Assembly: GCA_034440635.1 (NCBI GenBank)
Contig: JAOTON010002222.1
Location: 1-64,000, forward strand
Reading direction: 5' to 3'
DNA from: Lepas anatifera
Taxonomy: Eukaryota; Arthropoda; Thecostraca; Lepadidae
Length of the DNA stretch: 64,000 nt
How positions within the stretch are numbered: the stretch's first letter is position 1; the number at the start of each line of letters is the position of its first letter. The position numbers were made by a program, and so were the translations under genes. The notes beneath the pieces were generated by a model. The model searched no databases, had not been told where the DNA came from, and was given only the letters and a program-made list of their open reading frames with translations. Positions 46,792 through 57,200 of this stretch are shown here, piece after piece.

Positions 46792-48041
46792 CTGAGAGGC
46801 ACACAGGACATCGATATAAGAATTAAGAAACATAAGAACGGTATTTTAGCTACGCACACGATATCTTTTGTATCTTCCCCTTCACACATATTTCTTCTAA
46901 ACACATAGTTTTAATTTAATTTTCCCGCAGACATACCAACTGAAATACAACAAATAATTGAGGGTAAATTTTGCGTCATTTTCCCAAATAGTGTAGAAAA
47001 GACTTAGTTGATACATTCTACTACTTATGAGATAACATACATTGCTTGAGACAGAATAAGTTGATACTCGAACCTAAAAAAATAGACACAGCAGATTTAT
47101 TTATACTCAGACACTACAAATATTTCCACTTACTTGCCAGACTCAGAGTCAGTTTCTGTTCGACTCCGTTTTTTTGGAGTTGCCTCTGGTGTCTCTATGT
47201 CAGCTTCAGCCACAAGGGAGATATTTCGTTTCATTTCCGACACTACGCTTTTCAGCTTTCGTGTGCCTTCAGCGCGTCGAGTCGGGGTTCTAAGGCCGGC
47301 TAGAAACAATAAATGTCGAACGATTATGAGGATGTCAACAAGTAATTTTTACATGAATGACGATAAGAGTGAGTCACTGTAGATACTATGTTACGAAATG
47401 AAAATAGTACAGGGACAAATAACAGTAATTTCAGTTGCTTCGTAGAACTAGTACGCCACCACAGGATACCCCACGCATGTTTATGTATAGTGTTCGTATT
47501 CTTTGAATTTCGTTCCGTTTCTTCGTATAAGACTGCTTATGTAGCTGATTTACGAGAGCTTTTCACCTTCAAACATACAAGCTTAATAAAATGTTTTCAG
47601 TACAAAGCGATTGAACTAAGCTCTCACCACGCGCTTACCTTTTCGCACAGGCGAAACGTCAAGCAACGGTAGCACCTTTTCCGGTGTGCAAGAGGCCGCA
47701 CTTGTTGAGGCATCCAGCTCCAATTCTTCTGTCATTTGTCCAGTGCTGGTTGAGGCTTCACTGGCCTGATTTGGACTGGATGACGATGCAGAAGAGGAGA
47801 GAGTCCACTGCTCTTGCGGTGGCCTAATCGTGGGTTCACTTTCCTTGAAATATTCTTCATCCTTCTTTCTGATCCACCCCACACAGTTCGAGCACAATGT
47901 CGTGCCTTTCGTCACTGTTCCGCGACATTTGTCAATCACATCGTCACTAACTTCATGAACCAGTGATTTATAAACTGTCTTTTTATGTCTTGAGAAGGGA
48001 TCTGAGCACACGTCATTGCGACGATTGTCTTTCTTACCCAT
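45216..48041 (-). CDS. Three-exon putative DDE-type transposase, 714 aa
   Basis: Exons 48041-47639, 47299-47134 and 46791-45216 join with GT/AG sites and exact phases into an uninterrupted 714-aa protein. The N-terminus carries a Cys/His region (CSDPFSRHKK ... LCSNCVGWIRK). The middle has NVCVCTYHQNVKLQ and CQNCPGEEG. The C-terminal half has IGDFSENYTC (D486), HYVSDGCGGQYKNKFNF (D569) and WHFFATSHGKNACDGVGG (D610). I infer that these are the acidic residues of an RNase H-fold nuclease. The protein resembles uncharacterised proteins common in invertebrate genomes that I cannot tie to a named transposase superfamily. It is the only gene between the long inverted repeats, so it is the likely transposase. 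Being fully open, it may be active. Confidence 0.75.
47134..47299 (-). CDS. Putative transposase exon 2
   Basis: TTTCTAG|CC opens the exon, completing the codon from exon 1. It is basic and ends with PKKRSRTETDSESG, which looks like a nuclear localisation signal. The donor is GGCAA|GTAAGT. Confidence 0.65.
47639..48041 (-). CDS. Putative transposase exon 1
   Basis: The ATG at 48041 starts MGKKDNRRND. The exon encodes a Cys/His-rich N-terminal domain, probably DNA binding, then a Ser/Thr/Glu-rich linker. It ends at AAAAG|GTAAGC, leaving one base. Confidence 0.7.
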
Positions 48042-48400
48042 GGCTCGTCTCAACTCCTACTTACTTCCACGCTCCTCACTGGACAATCGCACGCTGGCCA
48101 CTGGCAAGCCGTTGTTTGCTGCGTGAGTTCCCCTGCCTCCCCCTTTACGACTATCTCAGATAACATTGTTCAAAACAGCGCGACAGCCGACCCACTCTCG
48201 CAACGCTCCGTTGACGTGAGGGTGTCCACAATCACCGGACCTGCTGTATGTTTCAAAAGTTTCGCGACTTTTTCCGCACAATCACGGCACTTCGCTAAAG
48301 GTGTCCGGTACGACAGACACTTGACCTTTACGACCTGATTTGACCTTAAAGATATTGATCTAAGCTCATACAATTTAGCTCAAATAAAAAATTCTACAGC

Positions 48401-50091
48401 CCTCACAAATTCCGAAACGCGCATTTTTCTAACCCACTTAATTGGCAAGATCTCAGGGGAGGCATTCCGGGACCCCTTCATTGCGTGTTGACACCAGACC
48501 ACCCTCCACTGTGCGTGTTAAAAACACAAGAAGATATAAAAACGGATGTTCTAACCTATTTTATTGGAAGGAGGAAAGTTCAATCTTCAATTTGGAACAT
48601 TCCATTTTGAACAAAAAGTGTACCAGAAAATTTTGGGCATGACCTTAGGTCAAGGTCAAATCACATTTTTTTAAAAGTGACCTAGGGTCAAACGGACTTC
48701 AGATTCGAGTTTTGCGGCTCATTTCGGACAGGAAAATGTATATTTGATGCATAATTCATCAGTTCCTGAGGGTTTTGTGGTCACCTATAAATTGCACTGT
48801 AAGCAGATTTTCAAAAAATGCCTGAGACTATAACTTCTAAAGTTTTACTCCGATCGAGCTAAAAGTCTCAGATTCGGCTTTGGGGCCCATGAGAAACCTA
48901 TATACTCATTTTAAAGCAAATCGAAGAGGTGCCGTGTAGGCCTTGGTCGATTGGTGCTGGAATTGCCCTTCTCCAAGGTCTCACATACAAACCACGCTCG
49001 TAGCCAGACCCAAATCTGAGTAGGTGCTCAACTAGAGAAAAAGCTCAACCAGCTGACCAGCCAAAGTTATTAAGGGTGGAGAAGGATGGGGGTGCTGTGT
49101 TGCTATAGGCAGCACATCTGTATCCTGCACCATAGGTTCCGGGTTCAAATCCCCGGCAGGTAGAGTGAATGAGAACAACCTGACTATCCCTCCCAACAGG
49201 ATGAGAGATGGCGACACCGTATAATCCAAGAGGTTGGTGCTTCGTTAAAGGGAATGTGGGACCTCTATAACGTGATTTTCACTGAGATAGCCAAGTTGTA
49301 AAGCATGCCGGAAAACCCGGTACTCAATATCTCATTTGTCTTGAAACTCGAAGCTTCCGTAGATAAAAGCTAAAACCTACCTGAAATGTACCCCTCATGT
49401 ACCCTGAGCAGCAGGCTACAGTTGTAAGTTGTTGGTGTGACGACATATGCTGACGTCACGGTGAGTATCAGCCAATCGAAGCCCTTGAAGCCTATTTAAT
49501 AGGGTAGTGGCTACCAGATCATGACATCATCCACAGGCAGATATTTATTTTTTCCCCTAGAAGCACTTCTTAAAAATAAAAATATTGAGCTTATTATACA
49601 TTTTTCAGAGAAATCATGGACGGTTCCATGATTTTCGGCTAAAAGTGCCCCTAATTACACTAAATTCCAGGATTCGACCATGGTGCCACATTCCCTTTAA
49701 ACGTCAACAATTTCTAAAGTTGTTAAGGTTCAAAACTCGAGAAATCCACCTATCTTCAAAACAAGGAGGGGGTGCCTTGGCGTCTCAGCAGCTGCCCGGG
49801 TATCCAGTGCATCCGCCTGGCTATGGGTCGGGTGCAAATGGATCCGACGTTTTGATGTTGGTAACCAAGTTACCGTGCTGCAAGGATACTGACAACAATG
49901 CATTGTGAAGTCAATGGAGACTTCAACGCCGTCCTACTGAAAACATGCCTTCAGAAAAGGCCGTTCCGCGCCCATTAAACGTAGATTCATCGGATTTGTT
50001 TTGCTTGTATCATGTTTGCAACATATCATGACATAATAAAATCACTACTCTTAATCCGAAATCGGAAATTATTTTCTGACGACTTGGTCTA
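48401..50091 (-). repeat. Right terminal inverted repeat arm
   Basis: Reverse-complement partner of the left arm, from CCTCACAAATTCCGAAACGC at the inner end to GACGACTTGGTCTA at the terminus. It lacks the MITE, reading CTTGGAG directly into a GGCAATTCC block, and so shows the empty site. Confidence 0.85.
49078..49262 (+). mobile_element. SINE-like unit inside right arm
   Basis: Contains GGGTTCAAATCCCCGGCAGG and the tail GGCGACACCGTATAATCCAA, then GAGGTTGGTGCTTCGTTAAA. It is the mirror copy of the unit in the left arm, so it was present before the arms were duplicated or homogenised. Confidence 0.55.
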
Positions 50092-50099
50092 CTGTGCAC
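50092..50099. repeat. Right 8-bp target-site duplication
   Basis: CTGTGCAC, identical to 42366-42373. Confidence 0.8.
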
Positions 50100-51064
50100 A
50101 GCGGTGGCGTGCTTGTGCGCGTGCTGTTTCAGTCCCACTCCCCAGGACGCATGCATTTCCGCAGGCACGCTCTTTGTTGATGAGGATAAGTGGAGTGAAG
50201 TGGAGCAGCGGGCAATACGCGCCGGCGATGGAGCGTACTAGAATCACTTGGCAGCTGATACCAGCCCATCCAGGAGATATACCTAATTATGATGAGGCGA
50301 TAGGTTTTGCGTGGTCTGATGGATACCCATTTGATCTTTGACAGTCTTTTGCGGTATATTGTGCGAAGGAATACTGGCCAACCAGAGTAAATGATATTTC
50401 GTCATGCTTCTAAAATGAAGTGCTTTGCGCGATGCGGGCTTTTGGTTGTCCTTATTGTAGCTCTTGAATTGTTTCTAAATGAGATGAGCTAAGCTGAACA
50501 TGTGCATGCTGAGTTTATCGGATATAAAAAGTACTTAAAAACTGCTGAGGCCATACGGCGGCGCTAACCCTCACCCTGTCGGAGGGTATTATGGGGATAG
50601 GCAAAAGGTATGCATAGTATTCGCCCGGGATATTAGCTTGGGTCAGCAGCGTGGAAGATTGGCACACGTCCCCAGCGTCGCTGCATCCCTTCTCATCCTT
50701 AGTTCCCTTCACATCTTAAATTATCAGCAGCTGTTGTTTAATCAATCATAAATATCCTTCCTGAAAGATCCGGAGGCTTAGGGGAAAGTTACATTCCAAA
50801 ATATCCAAGATATGTACACAAATCAAGCAAAGGTGAAATCACAAGCGTGTAGATTTGGACATCGGTTCGCAGGGAGGAGAGCGGTTAAATCCGCTCGGCG
50901 GAGCGATGTTTTCCCTGGGCCGGAGTTCGGTCGGCAGCTATTCCTCCCCGCGTTCGGAGCCCGCAGAACACATGAGAAGCCCACCGACCTCGTTGTGCTC
51001 AGGCTGGCGCACTCAGAGGTGGCCTTTCAGGCAGCGAACCTCTGCATGGGCGGCTGGAGTGGTG
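50100..51064. other. Gene-free stretch (3' flank of GDPGP1)
   Basis: Between the transposon and the last GDPGP1 exon. It should contain the 3' UTR of that gene, since transcription runs leftward, but no clear AATAAA was found on the minus strand. No other gene is supported. Confidence 0.4.
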
Positions 51065-51228
51065 TCAGGCTGTGGTCTGCAGGAGTCCGTTCCAGAGGTG
51101 GACGGCGGCCGGCGTGATGCGGTGGAAGGCCGCGCCTGCCACCGAAGCCAGATCCCGCGCTATGCTCTGCTCCGTCAGGGTGGCCAGAGCCTCCGGCGCT
51201 GGCGGCGCAGGTGCAGCGTCAGCCAAAA
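51065..51228 (-). CDS. GDPGP1: GDPGP1 last exon
   Basis: CCTCCACAG|TT completes a Phe codon with the T left from exon 5. After an Ala/Pro-rich stretch the exon encodes EALATLTEQSIARDLASVAG, matching the conserved LTE helix near the C-terminus of relatives. It ends HLWNGLLQTTA and TGA at 51067-51065. The frame is open throughout. Confidence 0.8.
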
Positions 51229-54200
51229 CTGTGGAGGGCCTATACTCAGTGGCGGATAATAGGTGGCTCCAGCCTCCTCCCCCGAAATGCTACAGTGCCT
51301 ATAGTTCGTATAGTTATCAGTAAGCTACCTAATTTAGGGTAAATTGGTGGAGCTTTGGGTAGCAAAGAATCAAAAGACAAAAATTAAGGCAGTAATGATG
51401 AGGCTCAACGGCAGAAGTACATTCAAAACAGACAAGAATCAACTCTGTCATCAAACTCACAACAAATATACCCTCTTCTACTGAACAAACATCACATATG
51501 ATAAAGAAGGACCTATCTTTAAAGGGAATGGACCACATCATCGAAATTCTACAAAGAATAATCTAAGAACAAGAGGGGTCAAGAAATCAGGAAACAACAT
51601 TTTTTCTCACTTTCATATGCTAAAACTAGAAATATATCCTCTTTTCTAACAATATGTGACGTCATTAAAATAACAGTTATAATAATCAGTGAAATCCCAA
51701 ACCTTAATCATAGACTCGCTGTAAAGGCCCATTAACGGCGATTCTGTGTGACAAAAATGGCACGCAGGGTCTATTAAAATACATGGTGAAATAATCGTAG
51801 GACCCGCAACCGATTTGCCGCTGAGGACGTCCGCTCTCATCATCAGTTATCATATTTGTTCAATTGCCACGGCAATCATACTCTCGGTTCGTCCGTCCAT
51901 CCTCGGTGCAAAAACTGCACGACAGATGGCGTTATGGCAGCCGTATCCATTCGGTGGTGGAGAGATGGTGCATATGCCTTATGTAAAGAAGCAGTTTCAG
52001 AGCTGGATTTGAAAAAAAACAATGGATACTTGTTTTGACAAGTAGGGAGAGGGAGGATGCGGCCATTGGGCGCACATCGGCTCAATGACGCTCTGCAATG
52101 GACGACTTCTCGCCCGAAGTTTCCGGTCGACAGGCAGTTGCATGCTGGTTCACTCGCTAGCACGGTTCTTCAGCGAATGGGCGAGGCTTAGGGCTTACGA
52201 CCAATCTGATTATTGTAACCATATGGAAGGTATTCCTCCAGGGTTTGAAATAAGGCAATAACCCCATTACTTTGAATTTTAAAGCTAGCGAAAATTTTAT
52301 ACCGAGAGCTATGGGTGAAATTGAATATGCCAATAGCGGTTTATGAACACGCCCTACAAAACTGCTATCTCAGTTCAAAACACAATCAAAGTGGGGCACT
52401 ACCATTAACACTCGTCCCGGTGGGACTCCGAGCCACTTTCGCCCTGGTGGAAGGGGGTTTCAAACACCCCCTCGAACTCGGCTTATGTGCGGAATAGCAA
52501 AAAAAACGCGAAATTGGTGAATATCCAATAAAAATCATGAAGGAACCACATAGTCACTTTTTCGCTCAGGCCAATATTGAGGTCATGACAGGTCAAAGAT
52601 GGTTGCATGTTAAAGTAGAGTTTTTGAGCTCTAGCCTTTGATAGAGTTGAGTTAGAATCATTTTTGGGTAACATTCCCTTCCTCTCGTCACGGAAAATGG
52701 AATGATGTATGATATGATAATACTAGGTCAAAATGCACAAATGACCTGACCTGATGTCAGGTCAAGGTCACTACCTGAACTAACAGTCAATTTGCACATC
52801 AATCGACTCGCAATAAAAATTCCACCGTAATGGTATCCAAACGAAACCTTTATCGTCATTTTCTGCAATGTTATTGACCCAAGTTTGTGCTTAAGTAGCC
52901 CAGATGACCTCTCACAGGTCACAGGTCAAAAATTGCAACACAAACCTGGAAAGGGGCCCAGGATACTACGATTTTGAGAATATGAAGGTATTCTCAGCTG
53001 TATCTACACAAATACAGCCCAATTCCTGTTTTCCCCGTGCATTTCCAATGGAGAGGTCATATCTGTATCTGACCCTAGGTCATCGATATGAAAAATCCCG
53101 GAATATATTTTGTAGCAATCTGTGGGCCAGTTATGAGGTATAAATTTAAATTCGATAGATTCACGCTTTTATTATTTATGCCACCTTCAACATTTTTGGA
53201 GGTGAGGTCTCTTGGCTTGCACTGGTGACCTGCCTTAGATAACCCAACCTTAAAATTGTGGCGGAAATTGCGGAATCAGTCAAGGATATCAATCAATCAG
53301 GTACATCAAGGAATCAATCAGGTAAGGCGGCGCTTCGCAGCCGCCGTTTTTCGTGCCGCCAGAAAAACCCGAGGGGGAGGCGTTCAAACACCCCTACTTG
53401 GGCGACGGTAGAGAGAATGCGACGCAGTTTTCTTACTAATAAAGCGATTTGGACCACGTATTTTGAGGATGTAGACTAAAAAAAGTCAAAGGAAGATCAA
53501 TATCACAACGAAATGGGACCCATTTCACTTTACAAATCCAATCAGAGCAGATTACCATCCGAAAGCATCTCGCAATTGAAGACAGTTGGGTCGGCAGCGA
53601 CAGTGCCAATAGCCCCCAAATTCCACCCCTTATTGTGAAATCCCTTCCCTGGCCACACAGCGCACGCTTCTCCCACGCTCGGCCGTTCTCAGACGGTGGC
53701 CCAGCACTCACAGGTGACGGCGATGTGACCGGCGAACTCGCACGAAGCCAGCTGGTAGTCCTCACGGGGCACCGGCGCTGCGGGGTGCGCGGAAACACCG
53801 TCAGCCCAGCGGCCGGGTTAGCACTACTCTAAAACGTCAGCTCCGTTCAAGGACACCGTGGGGCGCTGCGGGGTGCACGGAAACACCCTCAGCCCAGCGG
53901 GCGGGGTATCGCTGCTTAAAACGTCAGCTCTGTTCAAGGACACCCCGTTACGAAAAATATGAGCTGCGATTAGTTAAAAATAATGAAGGACAGCTGGAGA
54001 CACTCGTCATTTCTGAATGCCCGTGAATATTCAGTGTAGCCGTTTACACCAAGGCACATTTCTCTGCTGCTACGAAGAGGGACGTCATAAAAATAATATT
54101 TCAGGGGTTTGATCCGCAAAAGACAGAACATAGGAAATGAACCGTTGCTTCTTAACGATCAATAGCCTTAGTTTCCTTTATACGGAAGCGCCCGAAGCCT

Positions 54201-57200
54201 CGCAGTTCACCAGCCGGCCAGTCCACTCAACTCACGCAGATCGGAAGGTCGCGGCCAGAGGAACAGCCTCACAGTCCACTCATCACACGCAGCTCGGGAG
54301 GTCGCGACCAGAAGAGCAGCCTCACAGTCCACTCAACTCACGCAGATCGGGAGGTCGCGGCCAGAGGAACAGTCCACTCATCACACGCAGCTCGGGAGGT
54401 CGCGGCCAGAGGAACAACCTCACAGTCCACTCATCACACGCAGCTCGGGAGGTTGCGGCCAGAGGAACAGTCCACTCAACTCACGCAGCTCGGGAGGTCG
54501 CAGCCAGAGGAACAACCTCACAGTCCACTCATCACACGCAGCTCGGGAGGTCGCGGCCAGAGGAGCAGTCCACTCAACTCACGCAGCTCGGGAGATCGCG
54601 GCCAGAGGAACAATCTCACAGTCCACTCATCACACGCAGCTCGGGAGGTTGCGGCCAGAGGAACAGTCCACTCAACTCACGCAGCTCGGGAGGTCGCGGC
54701 CAGAGGAACAACCTCACAGTCCACTCATCACACGCAGCTCGGGAGGTCGCGGCCGGAGGAACAGTCCACTCGACTCACGCAGCTCGGGAGGTCGCGGCCA
54801 GAGGAACAGTCCACTCAACTCACGCAGCTCTGGAGGTCGCGGCCAGAGGAACAAACTCACAGTTCATCACACGCAGCTCGGGAGGTCGCGGCCAGAGGAA
54901 CAGTCCACTTATCACACGCAGCTCGGGAGGTCGCGGCCAGAGGAACAGTCCACTCGACTCACGCAGCTCGGGAGGTCGCGGCCAGAGGAGCAGTCCACTC
55001 AACTCACGCAGCTCTGGAGGTCGCGGCCAGAGGAACAACCTCACAGTCCATTCATCACACGCAGCTCGGGAGGTCGCGGCCAGAGGAACAGTCCACTCAT
55101 CACACGCAGCTCGGGAGGTCGCGGCCAGAGGAACAGTTCACTCAACTCACGCAGCTCGGGAGGTCGCGGCCAGAGGAACAACCTCACAGTCCATTCATCA
55201 CACGCAGCTCGGGAGGTCGCGGCCAGAGGAACAGTCCACTCATCACACGCAGCTCGGGAGGTCGCGGCCAGAGGAACAGTCCACTCAACTCACGCAGCTC
55301 TGGAGGTCACGGCCAGAGGAACAACCTCACAGTCCATTCATCACACGCAGCTCGGGAGGTCGCGGCCAGAGGAACAGTCCACTCATCACACGCAGCTCGG
55401 GAGGTCGCGGCCAGAGGAACAACCTCACAGTCCACTCATCACACGCAGCTCGGGAGGTTGTGGCCAGAGGAACAGTCCACTCAACTCACGCAGCTCGGGA
55501 GGTCGCGGCCAGAGGAACAGTCCACTCAACTCACGCAGCTCGGGAGGTCGCGGCCAGAGGAGCAGTCCACTCAACTCACGCAGCTCGGGAAGTCGCGGCC
55601 AGAGGAGCAGTCCACTCAACTCACGCAGCTCGAGAGGTCGCGGCCAGAGGAACAGTCCACTCAACTCACGCAGCTCTGGAGGTCGCGGCCAGAGGAACAA
55701 CCTCACAGTCCATTCATCACACGCAGCTCGGGAGGTCATGAAATCAGACACAGACTTCACCGAACGCATGTCAAGAAAAAGCAAGTTATACTAGCCTGGG
55801 TCCCCAGTCATTCAGGTATCGTTGGAAACGAGCGCGCCGATCTCGCTGCAAAGCAGGCAGCACAGGGCACCGTACCATCGGGCCTTCGGATCCCTTGCTC
55901 TGATTGGTTCCCACATATTCGAAAACACGTGACTAAATTATGGCAGGACAGGTGGGATACGGACCCAAAGGGTCAGAGGCTTCGGGCCCTGAAACCGCTG
56001 ATCGGTAAGCGCTTTTCAGGTTCTGCGAGTTCAAGGAGGGAGGAGGTGATCCTCTCTAGGCTCCGCATTGGCCACACCCACGCAACACATTCATTTTTAC
56101 TTTGTAGAGATGTCCCGCCGGAGTGTGCTCGCTGTGGGGAGCGCCTGTCTGTGCGCCACGTTCTCGTGGATTGTCGAGATTTTGAGGTTGAGAGACAGCG
56201 ATACTTTCACGGGTCGCCTTCACTGGATTCGCTGCTTGGAGAGCATCCAACCGTGGACTTCACGGCTATTGCCGCTTTTTTAAAGAGTGTCTCATTTAAT
56301 GTCATTTACTCACCATCCTAGGACGTAATCACCTGTCTTTTCACTCTTTGACTTGTTGAAGCACGTGCGGTGTATTTACATTTTACCCTTGACACACCTT
56401 AAGCCCCTGAGATGTTGAAACTCTTTTATACATATCTTGTCTAGCGTTATGGGCGCCACATGACCCTTGTTGTTGGCGCGCCCTAAAACACCAAATGATG
56501 ATGATGATGATGATGATGCGGCCAGAGGAACAGTCCATTCATCACAAGCAGCTCGGGAGGTCGCGGCCAGAGGAACAGTCCACTCATCACACGCAGCTCG
56601 GGAGGTCACGGCCAGAGGAACAGTCCACTCATCACACGCAGCTCAGGAGGTCGCGGCCAGAGGAACAACCTCACAGTCCACTCATCACACGCAGCTCGGG
56701 AGGTTGTGGCCAGAGGAACAGTCCACTCAACTCACGCAGCTCGGGAGGTCGCGGCCAGAGGAACAGTCCACTCAACTCACGCAGCTCGGGAGGTCGCGGC
56801 CAGAGGAGCAGTCCACTCAACTCACGCAGCTCGGGAAGTCGCGGCCAGAGGAGCACTCAACTCACGCAGCTCGGGAGGTCGCGGCCAGAGGAACAGTCCA
56901 CTCAACTCACGCAGCTCTGGAGGTCGCGGCCAGAGGAACAGTCCACTCAACTCACGCAGCTCTGGAGGTCGCGGCCAGAGGAACAACCTCACAGTCCATT
57001 TATCACACGCAGCTCGGGAGGTCGCGGCCAGAGGAACAGTCCATTCATCACACGCAGCTCGGGAGGTCGCGGCCAGAGGAACAGTCCACTCATCACACGC
57101 AGCTCGGGAGGTCGCGGCCAGAGGAACAGTCCACTCATCACACGCAGCTCGGGAGGTCGCGGCCAGAGGAACAACCTCACAGTCCACTCATCACACGCAG

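Larger units (their letters stand above)
42374..50091. mobile_element. 7.7-kb DNA transposon with ~1.7-kb terminal inverted repeats
   Basis: The ends read TAGAGCAAGTCGTCAGAAAA (left) and, in reverse complement, TAGACCAAGTCGTCAGAAAA (right). They are flanked by the 8-bp direct repeat CTGTGCAC. The arms run 42374-44279 and 48401-50091 and match along their length apart from a MITE in the left arm. The 4.1-kb centre holds one three-exon gene on the minus strand. The target length is that of hAT, P or Merlin-like elements, but the TAGA termini, the length of the arms and the encoded protein do not match those groups as I know them. The superfamily is unassigned. Confidence 0.85.

Noticed and set aside
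45216..48041. Conserved single-copy host gene rather than transposase
   Set aside because: It sits centrally between matching 1.7-kb inverted arms with an 8-bp target duplication and is the only gene there. A host role cannot be excluded without copy-number data, but it is less likely.
54137..56321. Long plus-strand open frames of 430-622 codons across the tandem array
   Set aside because: They are by-products of a 45-bp (multiple of three) repeat that is open in every forward frame. The real coding content is on the minus strand, in GDPGP1 exon 4. One frame runs into LINE RNase H sequence only by chance continuity.
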